Shown here piece after piece: positions 16,643-26,603 of a stretch of 64,000 bases of DNA. The notes below the pieces were generated by a model. The model was not told the origin of the DNA and did no database searches. It saw only the letters and a list, made by a program, of their open reading frames with translations. This DNA comes from Ruegeria sp. 6PALISEP08 (lineage in GTDB: Bacteria > Pseudomonadota > Alphaproteobacteria > Rhodobacterales > Rhodobacteraceae), in the NCBI RefSeq assembly GCF_001238295.1, contig NZ_LGXZ01000003.1:186001-250000 (forward strand), given 5' to 3'. The translations under genes and the position numbers were made by a program. The first letter of the stretch is position 1; each line of letters opens with the position of its first letter.

Positions 16643-17386
16643 ATGCAAAACGTGGTTCTTGTCGAAAACGTAGATACAGACGCCGAGCTGGATCGTTTGG
16701 CGGATCACTACCGATCTGCCGGAGGGGCTGGTGTCAAACTGCTGAACAAGCTAGGTGGCTCGGCCGAGTCATTGCTGGAAAAATTGCCGGAACCAGTGCG
16801 GCATGGCCTGACCGGAGCGACCGAGCAGGCTTTGTGGCTGGCGATGCACGCGGCCCAGGGTTCACGGCGCGCTGTTCCCGATCAACAGCCTTGGGTGAAC
16901 ACCGCCGTGACCACGGCCATGGGTGCGGCCGGGGGGCTGGGCGGTGTTTCCACATCCCTGATGGAACTGCCTGCAACGACCACCATGCTGCTGCGCGCCA
17001 TTCAGGGGGCCGCCGCCCGCGAAGGGTTCGATCCATCTGCAGAAAACGTAAAGTTCGACTGTGTACGTGTGCTGTCCGCAGCTGGTCCGCTGTCACATGA
17101 CGACGGTGCAGATCTTGGCTTTTTCTCGGTGCGTCTGACGCTGACGGGACCGGCCATGCAGCGTTTGATCGCTGCCGTTGCGCCGCGCTTTTCGATTGTG
17201 CTGGGGCAAAAACTGGCAGCCCAGTCAGTTCCTGTCCTTGGGGCTTTGGCCGGAGGCGGGACAAACTATGTCTACACGCGGTATTATCAGCAGATCGCGC
17301 GTGTGCATTTTGGTCTGCGGCGGCTGGCAATCGACGCCGATATTCCACATGATGATCTGGTGCGGCAACTCTCGTCCCGCATGTAG
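16643..17386 (+). CDS. EcsC family protein
   Basis: The 247-residue product matches the EcsC domain family: glycine/alanine-rich central segments (TAMGAAGGLGGVSTSLMELPATTTMLLRAIQ) and a C-terminal AAQSVPVLGALAGGGTNYVYTRYYQQIARVHFGLRRL with the family's conserved GG-x-x-N. In Bacillus EcsC accompanies an ABC transporter; in Proteobacteria it is mostly standalone and its function is unknown. A near-perfect AGGAGG ribosome-binding site precedes the ATG, which suggests strong translation. Confidence 0.88.
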   Translation: MQNVVLVENVDTDAELDRLADHYRSAGGAGVKLLNKLGGSAESLLEKLPEPVRHGLTGATEQALWLAMHAAQGSRRAVPDQQPWVNTAVTTAMGAAGGLGGVSTSLMELPATTTMLLRAIQGAAAREGFDPSAENVKFDCVRVLSAAGPLSHDDGADLGFFSVRLTLTGPAMQRLIAAVAPRFSIVLGQKLAAQSVPVLGALAGGGTNYVYTRYYQQIARVHFGLRRLAIDADIPHDDLVRQLSSRM

Positions 17387-17522
17387 ATCAATCCTTAGCA
17401 TAAGCGCCTGACTTGGCGGATTCTACATCATGTGGTATCCTTGCGCGAACCTTCCACAAAATGAGTATTCACTGACCTCAAGTGCGAAGGGATTAGGTGC
17501 TGGCTGAAGGGACCATCAAACG

Positions 17523-17984
17523 ATGAAGCCACGGCTGCTGCGTCTTGAAAATCTCATTGCTGCGGAACAGCCCGTTTTGCAGCAAGCTGCAGCGCTGTGT
17601 TACCGGATCAAAGGCAATCGACCCGAGGTCTTGCTGATAACGACACGCAGGGCGCAACGTTGGATTATTCCCAAAGGCTGGCTTATCCCCGGCTTATCAC
17701 GCGCTGACACGGCATTGCAGGAAGCTTGGGAAGAAGCAGGTGTGGCCGGTCAAAGCAGTGGGGGGCGGCTGGGGCAGTTTTTACACCACAAGCACCGGCT
17801 GAATCGCCCGCCTGTACCGATTCTGGTGGATGTCTTCCCCGTTCTTGTGCGGTCCGTTTCGCAGGATTTCCCTGAACAGGGGATGCGCAAACGCAAGTGG
17901 TATCCGCTCAAAAAAGCAGCTCTCAAGATGCATTCTCCGGAGCTTGCCGAACTGTTACGAGACTTTAAGCCTTACGCACATTAA
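17523..17984 (+). CDS. Nudix hydrolase, diphosphoinositol-polyphosphatase-like
   Basis: A 153-residue Nudix protein with the compact DIPP-type layout: LLITTRRAQRWIIPKGW followed by the helix TALQEAWEEAGV. In the Nudix box the usual Arg of REUxEExGU is Gln (QEAWEEAGV) and the first Glu is not conserved; the metal-binding EExG core is intact. It is clearly related to the Nudix protein at 52453-52911, which shares RWIIPKGW and TALQEAWEEAGV. Possible substrates include polyphosphorylated nucleotides; bacteria have no known inositol pyrophosphate, so the family name should not be taken as function. Confidence 0.9.
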   Translation: MKPRLLRLENLIAAEQPVLQQAAALCYRIKGNRPEVLLITTRRAQRWIIPKGWLIPGLSRADTALQEAWEEAGVAGQSSGGRLGQFLHHKHRLNRPPVPILVDVFPVLVRSVSQDFPEQGMRKRKWYPLKKAALKMHSPELAELLRDFKPYAH

Positions 17985-18056
17985 GATTGGGCCAGAGAGG
18001 CTTGATATTGTCATTCTGGTCGGTATCTATTCGCCAATCAATTTTTTGGACTGAAC

Positions 18057-18512
18057 ATGATTCAATACGCGTTGAAATGCATTGAAGGCCACACGTTCGA
18101 CAGCTGGTTCCAATCCGCTGAAGCCTATGACAAGTTGGCCACGACGGGGATGGTGACTTGCATAGTCTGCGGGTGCACGCAGGTTGAAAAAGCGATCATG
18201 ACTCCGCGTGTCCGTCCGGCACGAAATGCGCAGCCGAAGCTGGAACAACTGCCCGCTGCGGACGACAAGATTGATGTGGCCACACCGGCTCCGGAAATCG
18301 AGAAGGTTCTGGCCAAGATACGCCGCCATGTCGAAGAGAACTCGGATTATGTAGGTAAGGAATTCGCCAACGAGGCGCGTAAGATCCATTTGGGCGAAGC
18401 CCCGGACCGCGCCATTTATGGCGAGGCCAAGCCAGATGAGGCGAAATCGCTGATCGAAGACGGCGTACCGGTGGCCCCACTACCGTTTGTCCCCAGCAGA
18501 AAGACCAATTGA
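18057..18512 (+). CDS. DUF1178 family protein
   Basis: A 151-residue cytoplasmic protein. The N-terminus IQYALKCIEGHTFDSWFQSAEAYD and TCIVCGCTQVEKAIMTPRV match DUF1178, with a zinc-ribbon-like arrangement (KCxxGH and CxxCG). The C-terminal half (ANEARKIHLGEAPDRAIYGEAKPDEAKSLIEDGV) carries the family's E-A-K-I-H-x-G-E block. Function is unknown; it is widespread in Alpha- and Betaproteobacteria. The SDR gene follows 3 bases after the stop, indicating an operon. Confidence 0.92.
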   Translation: MIQYALKCIEGHTFDSWFQSAEAYDKLATTGMVTCIVCGCTQVEKAIMTPRVRPARNAQPKLEQLPAADDKIDVATPAPEIEKVLAKIRRHVEENSDYVGKEFANEARKIHLGEAPDRAIYGEAKPDEAKSLIEDGVPVAPLPFVPSRKTN

Positions 18513-18515
18513 ACC

Positions 18516-19154
18516 ATGCACATCGTGATCACTGGTGCTAATCGCGGCATCGGGCAAACTCTGGCGCAATGTTACGTCAACCGGGGTGAAAACGTCACCG
18601 GAACAGCACGTGACAACAGTTTGCAGGTTCGCCTTGATGTGTCTGATCCCTTGCAGCAATCGGCCATGGCAGAACAGTTGAAAGACCAGCCTGTTGATTT
18701 GCTGATCTGCAACGCCGGAGTGTATCTGGACAAGGGGCACACGATTGACGACTACCCGGCTGACATGTGGGCGCAGAGCTTTGCGACCAATGTCACTGGC
18801 GTGTTTCTGACTGTGCAAGCGCTGTTGCCCAACTTGCGCGCGTCAGGCGGCAAGGTGGCGATCCTTTCGTCACAAATGGCGTCGCATACCCGTGCTCCGG
18901 GCGGCAGCTATATCTATCGCGCGTCCAAGGCGGCGGTGTTGAATCTAGGACGTAATCTGGCGACTGACCTCAAAAAAGACGGTATTGCCGTTGGTATCTA
19001 CCATCCGGGCTGGGTTCAGACAGACATGGGCGGAGCGACAGCGGATATCGACGTCGATCAGGCCGTGTCCGGCCTGATAAAGCGGTTCGATGATTTGTCA
19101 CTGGCCACCACAGGGTGCTTTGAAACCTATGACGGACAGCAGCACGCTTATTGA
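18516..19154 (+). CDS. Short-chain dehydrogenase/reductase
   Basis: A 212-residue classical SDR. The NAD(P) loop TGANRGIGQTLA (TGxxxGIG) is at residues 7-18, the NAG motif appears in LLICNAGVYLD, and the active-site triad is Ser in VAILSSQMAS with YIYRASKAAV (Y-x-x-x-K). The early RGIG without a preceding Arg-rich adenine site does not decide NAD versus NADP. It is coupled to DUF1178 by 3-base spacing and overlaps the convergent downstream gene by 7 bases. Substrate unknown. Confidence 0.92.
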   Translation: MHIVITGANRGIGQTLAQCYVNRGENVTGTARDNSLQVRLDVSDPLQQSAMAEQLKDQPVDLLICNAGVYLDKGHTIDDYPADMWAQSFATNVTGVFLTVQALLPNLRASGGKVAILSSQMASHTRAPGGSYIYRASKAAVLNLGRNLATDLKKDGIAVGIYHPGWVQTDMGGATADIDVDQAVSGLIKRFDDLSLATTGCFETYDGQQHAY

Positions 19155-19504
19155 GGGGTCAGCGCTGCCTTGGGGATTTCGTAGACTTCGCCAGGATCAA
19201 TATAGATCACCAACAGATCGCCGCGCGTTTCATAGGACATCTTCGAGGTCGAACTGCTGGATTCAGGGACGCCGTCCTTGAAATAGATATTGCGCACCTG
19301 CCCACCGCCCAGGCCAACAGCAAGGGTTGTCGTGCCGTCATCGTGGCGGCGCAGCTCTGCATTGCAGCTTTGCAGCGGATCACCGGCGTTTGCGGCGCAA
19401 GGCACTGTGCCCAATGCGTTTTTGCCGTCGGTTCCAGCAACGCTTGCGACCTGAGCCAAGGCAGGCGACGAAATAAGGGCGACGGCAAGGGCTAGGCGAA
19501 ACAT
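19148..19504 (-). CDS. Small secreted protein, unknown function
   Basis: From the ATG at 19504 the 118-residue product has a signal peptide (MFRLALAVALISSPALA-QV). The mature part has two cysteines (VPCAANAGDPLQSCNAELRR, probably one disulfide), then a compact beta-rich region (GTTTLAVGLGGGQVRNIYFKDG, GDLLVIYIDPGEVYEIP). I recall similar small proteins in Rhodobacteraceae annotated as hypothetical. The upstream 17 in-frame codons from 19555 lack signal-peptide character. Its 3' end overlaps the SDR gene. Confidence 0.75.
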   Translation of the reverse strand: MFRLALAVALISSPALAQVASVAGTDGKNALGTVPCAANAGDPLQSCNAELRRHDDGTTTLAVGLGGGQVRNIYFKDGVPESSSSTSKMSYETRGDLLVIYIDPGEVYEIPKAALTPQ

Positions 19505-19669
19505 GAAGAACCTCTTGATTTGGTTGTTGTCCATAGGCTGACATCGCGCCTGCATAATGTAAAGCGGCCCTGCGCCGTAGGCAGACGGCTTTTGCGCCCT
19601 TGCCCTTGCGGTGCCCCTCGCTTATGAGGCACGGAACTTCTAATCCAAGGCGCGGAGACTTTTGCCCCC

Positions 19670-20908
19670 ATGCCAGTACTCGTAATGAAATTCGGCGGCA
19701 CATCAGTCGCCAATCTGGACCGCATCCGCCGTGCCGCCAAGCGCATCGGTGTTGAAGTTGCCAAGGGTTATGACGTGATCGTAATCGTCTCGGCCATGTC
19801 GGGCAAAACCAACGAGTTGGTGGGCTGGGTGAATGAGACGTCGCCCATGTTTGACGCGCGTGAATACGATGCTGTCGTGTCTTCGGGTGAAAACGTCACC
19901 GCTGGCCTGATGGCCCTGACCTTACAGGAAATGGACATCCCGGCGCGCAGTTGGCAAGGCTGGCAGGTACCGCTGCTGACCACCAGCGCCCACAGCCAGG
20001 CCCGGATCGAGGAAATCCCGACCGAGAACCTGAATCAGAAATTCGGTGAAGGAATGCGTGTGGCTGTTGTCGCGGGCTTCCAGGGCCTCAGCCCCGAAGG
20101 CCGTATCACTACGCTGGGTCGTGGCGGCTCGGACACTACGGCTGTGGCATTTGCCGCAGCCTTCGGCGCTGAACGCTGTGACATCTACACAGATGTGGAT
20201 GGCGTCTATACCACTGACCCGCGCATCTGTGAAAAGGCGCGCAAGCTTGACCGGATCTCGTTCGAAGAGATGCTCGAACTGGCTTCGCTGGGGGCAAAAG
20301 TGCTGCAGACCCGTTCGGTCGAACTGGCGATGCGCTATAAGGTGAAACTGCGCGTTCTTTCAAGTTTCGAAGAACAATCCGACGAGGCCGGTACTTTGGT
20401 CTGCGACGAGGAGGATATCATGGAATCCAATGTTGTGGCCGGTGTGGCCTATTCCCGTGACGAAGCCAAGATGACCGTCGTATCGGTGGCCGACCGCCCC
20501 GGTATCGCCTCGATCATCTTCACCGCGCTCAGTGATGAGGGCGTGAACGTTGACATGATCGTTCAGAACATCTCGGATGAGGGGCGCACCGACATGACCT
20601 TCTCATGCCCGACCGATCAGGTGGCCCACGCCGAAAAGGCGTTGCTGGCGATCAAAGAGGCAGGCGAACTGAATTATGCCGATCTAGTCGCGGATAACGA
20701 CGTCTGCAAGGTTTCGGTTGTGGGAATCGGTATGCGCTCGCAGTCGGGCGTTGCGGCCAAAATGTTCAAGGTGCTCTCGGATGAGGGGATCAATATCAAG
20801 GTCATTACAACCTCTGAGATAAAAATTTCCGTTCTGGTCGACAGGAAATACATGGAACTTGCTGTTCAGGCGCTGCATGATGCCTTTGAACTGGATAAGG
20901 CGGCCTGA
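19670..20908 (+). CDS. lysC: Aspartate kinase
   Basis: First step of the lysine, threonine and methionine pathway. The 412-residue enzyme has the kinase signature VMKFGGTSVANLDRI at residues 5-19, GRGGSDTTAVAFAAAFGAERCDIYTDVDGVYTTDPR further on, and two C-terminal ACT domains (SVADRPGIASIIFTALSDEGVNVDMI and VVGIGMRSQSGVAAKMFKVLSDEGINIKVI) that bind the feedback inhibitor. Length fits the monofunctional form. With thrC at 2.4 kb it shows that aspartate-family synthesis is encoded in scattered units here. ptsP follows 46 bases on. Confidence 0.98.
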   Translation: MPVLVMKFGGTSVANLDRIRRAAKRIGVEVAKGYDVIVIVSAMSGKTNELVGWVNETSPMFDAREYDAVVSSGENVTAGLMALTLQEMDIPARSWQGWQVPLLTTSAHSQARIEEIPTENLNQKFGEGMRVAVVAGFQGLSPEGRITTLGRGGSDTTAVAFAAAFGAERCDIYTDVDGVYTTDPRICEKARKLDRISFEEMLELASLGAKVLQTRSVELAMRYKVKLRVLSSFEEQSDEAGTLVCDEEDIMESNVVAGVAYSRDEAKMTVVSVADRPGIASIIFTALSDEGVNVDMIVQNISDEGRTDMTFSCPTDQVAHAEKALLAIKEAGELNYADLVADNDVCKVSVVGIGMRSQSGVAAKMFKVLSDEGINIKVITTSEIKISVLVDRKYMELAVQALHDAFELDKAA

Positions 20909-20954
20909 GCTTTTAAGCCACGGGTCTCGCCTGACACACTAGACAGGGTGGGCC

Positions 20955-23198
20955 ATGGCGGACGGCACCGAAACAGAATCCCGCAAGCTGTTGCGGCGGC
21001 TGCGCGAAGAGATGGCGAGCGAAGCCGCCGGTCAGGAGCGTCTTGACCGGATCACCCACTTAATTGCCGACAGCATCCGGGCCGAAGTGTGCTCGGTCTA
21101 CCTGTTTCGCGATGAAGAGACGCTGGAGCTGTGCGCGACCGAAGGTCTCTCTCCTGAAGCGGTCCACAAGACGCGAATGCGTATGGGCGAGGGTCTGGTG
21201 GGGCGCGTCGCCAAATTCGGCAAGGTGGTCAATACGGCGGATGCGCCATCCCAAAAAGGGTTCCGGTACATGCCGGAAACAGGCGAGGAAAGGTATTCGT
21301 CCTTTCTTGGGGTCCCGGTACAGCGCCTTGGGGAAAAGCTCGGTGTTTTGGTGGTTCAGTCGCGTGAAGCGCGCGAGTTTTCCGCTGACGAAGTCTATGC
21401 GCTGGAAGTGGTCGCTATGGTGCTGGCCGAAATGGCGGAACTTGGTGCTTTTGTGGGCGAGGGCGCAGCCCTGTCGCCATTGCACCAGCAATCGGTTCTG
21501 TTGCGTGGTGGCCCGGCGCAGGAGGGATCAGCCGAAGGGCATGTCTGGCTTCATGAACCTCGCGTGGTCGTCACCAACCCGATCGCGGAAGACCCGCACA
21601 CGGAACGCGAGCGTCTGATCGAGGCGGTTGATGAGTTGCGTGTCGGTGTCGACAAGATGCTCGAGATTTCTCAGAACGGCGACACCGAACAACTCAAAGT
21701 GCTGGAAGCCTATCGCATGTTCGCAAATTCCAAAGGCTGGATGCGCCGGATGGAAGAGGACATTGCCCTTGGCCTCAGCGCTGAGGCTGCAGTTGAAAAG
21801 GAACAATCGCAGGCGCGGGCACGCATGGGGCAGGTCACCGATCCCTATCTGCGCGAACGGCTGGCGGATCTGGACGATCTCAGCAACCGCCTGTTGCGGA
21901 TTCTGACCGGGCAGGGCAAGACCGACAGCGCCGACCTGCCACCTGATCCGATCCTGATCGCCCGCAATATCGGCCCCGGAGACCTGTTGGAATATGGGCG
22001 GGCGCTGAAAGGGATTGTGCTTGAGGAAGGCTCGGTCGGCAGCCACGCAACCATCGTGGCGCGGGCACTGGCGATTCCGCTTGTGGTGCATGTGGGTCGG
22101 ATCACGACCGAGGCGTTGAACGGCGATCATATTCTGGTCGATGGTGATCAGGGCGTTGTGCATCTGCGCCCCGAAGACACCGTGGTCAGTGCATTTCGTG
22201 ATAAAATCGCCATGCAGGCCAAGGCGCAGGAACGCTATGCCTCGATCCGAGAAACCCCTTGTGTTTCACGAGATGGCGCGCGCATCAACTTGGTGATGAA
22301 CGCGGGCCTGATGGCTGACCTGCCGTCGCTGGGTACCTCGGGCGCCGAAGGCGTAGGCCTGTTCCGCACAGAACTGCAATTCCTGATCCGCAACAAGATG
22401 CCGAAACGGTTGGAGCTTGTCACCCAATATCAACGTGTTCTGGATGCGGCGGGCGACAAACGGGTGGTGTTCCGCACCCTCGATATCGGGTCGGACAAAG
22501 TGTTGCCCTACATGAAACATGTGGCCGAACCAAACCCCGCGCTGGGCTGGCGCGCCATTCGGGTAGGCCTGGACAAACGCGGTGTCATGCGGATGCAGTT
22601 GCAAGCGCTTCTGCGCGCTGCCAATGGTCGTCCGTTGACCATCATGTTCCCCTTTGTGGCGCAAGCTGATGAGTTCCGCGAAGCCCGGTGGGAGGTGAAC
22701 AAAACCATCGAGCGCGAGAAACGGTTGGGCCACGTCCTGCCAGAAATGCTTGAAGTCGGCGCGATGCTGGAAACACCGTCGCTGGCCTTTGCCCCTCAGA
22801 AGTTTTTTGACGAGGTGGATTTCATCTCGATCGGTGGCAATGACCTTAAACAGTTTTTCTTCGCGGCCGACCGTGAGAACGAACTGGTCCGTCGGCGATA
22901 CGACACACTGAACGTCAGCTTCCTGAGCTTGATGGAGCGGATTGTCGAGCGCTGCGATATCTCGGACACCCCGCTCAGCTTCTGTGGCGAGGACGCAGGC
23001 CGCCCGGTCGAGGCGCTGTGTCTGGCGGCGATTGGGATACGGACGCTCTCGATGCGTCCAGCCTCCATCGGTCCGGTTAAAAGTCTGCTGTTGCGCTGTG
23101 ATCTGTCGGAGGTGCGTAAAATAATTGCCGATGCCCGCCATCGCGGCGAGCAAAGCGTGCGCCCGGCTGTGATGGAATGGCTGCGCAATCAGGGTTAG
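20955..23198 (+). CDS. ptsP: Phosphoenolpyruvate-protein phosphotransferase, nitrogen PTS enzyme I
   Basis: Enzyme I-Ntr autophosphorylates from PEP and passes phosphate to NPr (PtsO). The 747 residues comprise an N-terminal GAF domain (about 1-170), the swivelling phosphohistidine domain with GSVGSHATIVARALAIP carrying the active His, and the PEP-binding barrel (VFRTLDIGSDKVLPYM, GAMLETPSLAF, FFSIGGNDL-like FISIGGNDLKQF). The GAF domain distinguishes PtsP from sugar PTS enzyme I and senses a nitrogen signal such as glutamine in other species. Neither ptsO nor ptsN is in the window. Co-location with lysC is common in Rhodobacteraceae. Confidence 0.96.
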   Translation: MADGTETESRKLLRRLREEMASEAAGQERLDRITHLIADSIRAEVCSVYLFRDEETLELCATEGLSPEAVHKTRMRMGEGLVGRVAKFGKVVNTADAPSQKGFRYMPETGEERYSSFLGVPVQRLGEKLGVLVVQSREAREFSADEVYALEVVAMVLAEMAELGAFVGEGAALSPLHQQSVLLRGGPAQEGSAEGHVWLHEPRVVVTNPIAEDPHTERERLIEAVDELRVGVDKMLEISQNGDTEQLKVLEAYRMFANSKGWMRRMEEDIALGLSAEAAVEKEQSQARARMGQVTDPYLRERLADLDDLSNRLLRILTGQGKTDSADLPPDPILIARNIGPGDLLEYGRALKGIVLEEGSVGSHATIVARALAIPLVVHVGRITTEALNGDHILVDGDQGVVHLRPEDTVVSAFRDKIAMQAKAQERYASIRETPCVSRDGARINLVMNAGLMADLPSLGTSGAEGVGLFRTELQFLIRNKMPKRLELVTQYQRVLDAAGDKRVVFRTLDIGSDKVLPYMKHVAEPNPALGWRAIRVGLDKRGVMRMQLQALLRAANGRPLTIMFPFVAQADEFREARWEVNKTIEREKRLGHVLPEMLEVGAMLETPSLAFAPQKFFDEVDFISIGGNDLKQFFFAADRENELVRRRYDTLNVSFLSLMERIVERCDISDTPLSFCGEDAGRPVEALCLAAIGIRTLSMRPASIGPVKSLLLRCDLSEVRKIIADARHRGEQSVRPAVMEWLRNQG

Positions 23199-23266
23199 GG
23201 CGCAAAAAGATCCGTTTTGGGAAACTCTGCTTGATTTTTTCGCGCGGGCTTTTTATCTGACAGGCA

Positions 23267-23282
23267 ATGTTAGCGATAACAT
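23267..23282. promoter_or_regulatory. Candidate LacI-family operator upstream of zwf
   Basis: ATGTTAGCGATAACAT: perfect 6-bp inverted arms (ATGTTA / TAACAT) around a GCGA centre, 64 bases before the zwf start. The arms and spacing match the well-known LacI/GalR-family operator shape. It sits alone in the 148-bp ptsP-zwf gap. Regulation of Entner-Doudoroff genes by LacI-type repressors is known in Alphaproteobacteria (PckR of Sinorhizobium is one case). No LacI-type regulator gene is in this window. Confidence 0.7.
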
Positions 23283-23346
23283 ACTTTGTATTGTGCGGTC
23301 TCGCGCCATGCTAGGTTGATATCGGCACACTCAGAAGGAGCCCGTG

Positions 23347-24792
23347 ATGGTTTCACGCGTAATTCCGGTAGAACCATTCGATCTGGTGCTGTTTGGGGCC
23401 ACAGGCGATCTGGCGCAACGCAAGATCCTGCCGGGCCTGTACCATCGATTTGCGATTGGGCAAATGCCCAAAGGCGCGCGGATCATCGGTACGGCGCGGT
23501 CGGAAATCGACAGCGATGGGTTCCGCGAGCAGGTCCGCGCCTCGATGCAGCAATTTGCTCCGGATTTTTCTGCCGAGACACTGGACCGGTTCCTGGCACA
23601 TGTTGAATACGTGCCCGTGGATGCCATGGGCGATGCCGGGTGGTCTGATCTGATAAAACTGGTGCGTGATGATGTTGTGCGGGCCTTTTATTTATCGGTG
23701 GGGCCAAGCCTGTTCGCTGGGATTGCGCAGCGTTTGCATGACACCGGTTTGGCCACACCCGACAGCCGCATCGTGGTCGAAAAGCCGTTTGGTCATGATC
23801 TTGCATCGGCCAAGGCGCTGAACGAAGGCTTGCGCGCCTGTTTTGAAGAACACCAGATTTACCGGATCGACCATTATCTGGGCAAGGAAACCGTGCAGAA
23901 CCTGATGGCGCTTCGTTTCGCGAATTCGCTGTTCGAGCCGCTATGGAATTCCACCCATATCGATCACGTTCAGATCACCGTGGCCGAGACCGTGGGCGTA
24001 GAAGGGCGCGGGGCCTATTACGATCAATCCGGTGCAATGCGGGATATGATTCAGAACCATCTGGTGCAATTGCTGTGTCTGACAGCGATGGAGCCACCTT
24101 CGAAATACGCGCCCAACGCCGTGCGTGATGAAAAGGTCAAGGTGATCGAAGCGCTGGAGCCGGTCGAGCCCAAAGATATTGCACGCGGCCAATACCGGGC
24201 GGACAAGGGCGAGGGCGGCTATGTCGATCATGTCGGCAATCCCGCCAGCCGAACCGAAAGCTTCATTGCCCTCAAGGTCCATATTGGCAATTGGCGTTGG
24301 GCAGGTGTGCCGTTCTATCTGCGCACCGGAAAACGCCTGCGCGCGCGCGAATCCGAGATCGCGGTTTTCTTCCGCGATCCGCCACACACGATTTTTCCCA
24401 ATGTCGGCCCGTTGCACGGAAACGTGCTGGTGATCCGCTTGCAGCCTGACGAAGGCATCACTCTGCGCACCACGATCAAGGATCCTGGGCCGGGTGGCTT
24501 CCGCTTGTCGGACGTGGCCCTCGACATGAGCTTTGCCGATGCCCTTGGGGCCGAAGCACAAGCCCCGGACGCTTATGAGCGGCTGATCATGGATGTCATC
24601 CGTGGCGATCAGACACTGTTCATGCGCGGCGACGAGGCCGAAGCCGCCTGGGCTTGGGTCGATCCCATCATTCACGGCTGGGAACAGCGCGGAGACCGCC
24701 CGTCCCGGTACGATCAGGGCAGTTCAGGTCCCGAAGAAGCACTGATGCTGATGCATCGCGATGGACGCCGGTGGCGTCAGATCGGAGGGTAA
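23347..24792 (+). CDS. zwf: Glucose-6-phosphate 1-dehydrogenase
   Basis: Oxidises glucose-6-phosphate to 6-phosphogluconolactone with NAD(P). The 481 residues begin with the nucleotide-binding [17 protein letters not shown] and carry the active-site [21 protein letters not shown] at about residues 172-190. The ATG at 23347 is 6 bases after AAGGAG; a GTG directly before it is a less likely start. edd follows after 2 bases, and no lactonase gene intervenes. It is the first gene of the zwf-edd-eda operon downstream of the LacI-type operator. Confidence 0.98.
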   Translation: MVSRVIPVEPFDLVLFGATGDLAQRKILPGLYHRFAIGQMPKGARIIGTARSEIDSDGFREQVRASMQQFAPDFSAETLDRFLAHVEYVPVDAMGDAGWSDLIKLVRDDVVRAFYLSVGPSLFAGIAQRLHDTGLATPDSRIVVEKPFGHDLASAKALNEGLRACFEEHQIYRIDHYLGKETVQNLMALRFANSLFEPLWNSTHIDHVQITVAETVGVEGRGAYYDQSGAMRDMIQNHLVQLLCLTAMEPPSKYAPNAVRDEKVKVIEALEPVEPKDIARGQYRADKGEGGYVDHVGNPASRTESFIALKVHIGNWRWAGVPFYLRTGKRLRARESEIAVFFRDPPHTIFPNVGPLHGNVLVIRLQPDEGITLRTTIKDPGPGGFRLSDVALDMSFADALGAEAQAPDAYERLIMDVIRGDQTLFMRGDEAEAAWAWVDPIIHGWEQRGDRPSRYDQGSSGPEEALMLMHRDGRRWRQIGG

Positions 24793-24794
24793 TC

Positions 24795-26600
24795 ATGGTA
24801 CACACAGTAATTGCCGACGTCACAAAACGGATCGTCAACCGCAGCGCCGATCTGCGCGATCCTCACATGGAACGAATGGACCAGGCCAGGTCCAAAGGCC
24901 CGGCCCGCGCGCATCTGTCTTGCAGCGGTCAGGCTCATGCTTTTGCAGGTGCGGGTGAAGACCAGCAGTCCATGGCCACTGGCACAGCAGGCAATCTGGG
25001 CATCGTCACAGCCTATAACGACATGCTGTCCGCGCATCAGCCGTTCGAGCGCTATCCCGAACTGATACGCCATGCGATCCGCGCAGCTGGCGGCACCGCT
25101 CAGGTTGCAGGGGGCGTGCCAGCTATGTGTGATGGCGTTACGCAGGGCGAAGCAGGGATGGAACTGTCGCTGTTCTCGCGCGATGTGATCGCGCTGGCGA
25201 CTGGCGTGGCGCTCAGCCATAACACTTTTGATGCGGCGGTATTCCTTGGCGTGTGTGACAAGATCGTCCCCGGACTGATCATTGGTGCGCAGGCCTTTGG
25301 CCACCTACCTGCGGTATTTCTACCTGCCGGGCCCATGACCAGCGGGTTGCCGAACGACGAAAAAGCCAAGGTCCGTCAGAAATTCGCTGCGGGTGAGGTT
25401 GGCCGCGAAGAGCTGATGGCCGCTGAAATGGCCGCATATCACGGCCCCGGCACCTGCACCTTCTATGGTACGGCCAACACCAACCAGATGTTGATGGAGT
25501 TCATGGGCCTGCACCTGCCGGGATCCAGCTTTGTCAATCCGAACACGCCCTTGCGTGATGCCTTGACCGAAGAAGGCGCGCGCCGCGCCCTGTCGCTTAG
25601 CGCGTTGGGCAACCACTACACGCCGGTCTGCCAGATCCTCGATGAGCGTGCCTTTGTGAACGGCATCGTGGGGTTGATGGCGACGGGCGGATCGACCAAC
25701 CTGCTGATCCACCTGATCGCTATGGCGCGGGCGGGTGGTATCGTGCTGGATTGGCAAGATTTTTCCGACATCTCTGCCGTGGTGCCATTGGTTGCACGCG
25801 TTTATCCCAACGGCCTGGCCGATGTGAACCACTATCACGCCGCTGGCGGTCTCGGCTATACGATCGGTACACTGCTGGACAATGGGCTTTTGCATCCAGA
25901 CACGCTGACCGTCGCGGGGCAAGGACTGCAAAACTATACCAAGGAACCCAAACTGCTCGAAGGAGACCTCGTCTGGCAGGACGGCACCGAACACAGCCTG
26001 AACGACAAGATTTTGCGCACGGCCAAAGACCCGTTCCAACCAACCGGCGGTCTGTCGCGCCTGACGGGCAATCTGGGCACCGGGGTTATGAAGGTTTCAG
26101 CAGTCGCTCCTGAACATCAGGTGGTCGAAGCCCCCGTGCGCGTATTCCATGATCAGGACGATGTCAAAACCGCCTTCAAGGCCGGAGAGTTCACCGATGA
26201 TGTCATCATTGTCGTACGCTTCCAGGGCCCCAAGGCGAACGGGATGCCCGAGTTGCATTCGCTGACCCCCATTCTGTCGATCCTGCAGGGTCGGGGACAA
26301 AAAGTAGCGCTTGTCACCGATGGCCGCATGTCCGGAGCGTCGGGCAAGGTTCCCGCAGCCATCCATGTCTGCCCCGAGGCGCTGGACGGCGGTGCCATAG
26401 CGCGTCTGCATGATGGTGACATCCTGCGCGTTGATGCGGTGCAGGGTCAGTTGGAAATCCTGACCGAAGGCGTACTGGACCGATCCCCCGCCACTGTCGA
26501 TCTTTCAGCCAATCAACACGGTGTCGGGCGCGACCTCTTCGGTGCGTTCCGGCAGAATGTCGGGTCCGCCGACACAGGTGCCAGCATATTCGGAGCATAA
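24795..26600 (+). CDS. edd: Phosphogluconate dehydratase
   Basis: Entner-Doudoroff enzyme that dehydrates 6-phosphogluconate to KDPG using an iron-sulfur cluster. From ATG 24795 (GGAGGG just upstream) it is 601 residues, the usual length. The ILVD/EDD cysteine motif [12 protein letters not shown] is near residue 154, with [38 protein letters not shown] and [19 protein letters not shown] as further landmarks. The frame extends upstream into zwf but that part is not coding for Edd. Stop and eda start are 3 bases apart. Confidence 0.98.
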   Translation: MVHTVIADVTKRIVNRSADLRDPHMERMDQARSKGPARAHLSCSGQAHAFAGAGEDQQSMATGTAGNLGIVTAYNDMLSAHQPFERYPELIRHAIRAAGGTAQVAGGVPAMCDGVTQGEAGMELSLFSRDVIALATGVALSHNTFDAAVFLGVCDKIVPGLIIGAQAFGHLPAVFLPAGPMTSGLPNDEKAKVRQKFAAGEVGREELMAAEMAAYHGPGTCTFYGTANTNQMLMEFMGLHLPGSSFVNPNTPLRDALTEEGARRALSLSALGNHYTPVCQILDERAFVNGIVGLMATGGSTNLLIHLIAMARAGGIVLDWQDFSDISAVVPLVARVYPNGLADVNHYHAAGGLGYTIGTLLDNGLLHPDTLTVAGQGLQNYTKEPKLLEGDLVWQDGTEHSLNDKILRTAKDPFQPTGGLSRLTGNLGTGVMKVSAVAPEHQVVEAPVRVFHDQDDVKTAFKAGEFTDDVIIVVRFQGPKANGMPELHSLTPILSILQGRGQKVALVTDGRMSGASGKVPAAIHVCPEALDGGAIARLHDGDILRVDAVQGQLEILTEGVLDRSPATVDLSANQHGVGRDLFGAFRQNVGSADTGASIFGA

Positions 26601-26603
26601 GTG

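Noticed and set aside
24654..24794. N-terminal extension of the Edd frame inside zwf
   Set aside because: Edd starts at 24795 with a GGAGGG site and has normal family length; the extension is the reading of zwf in another frame.
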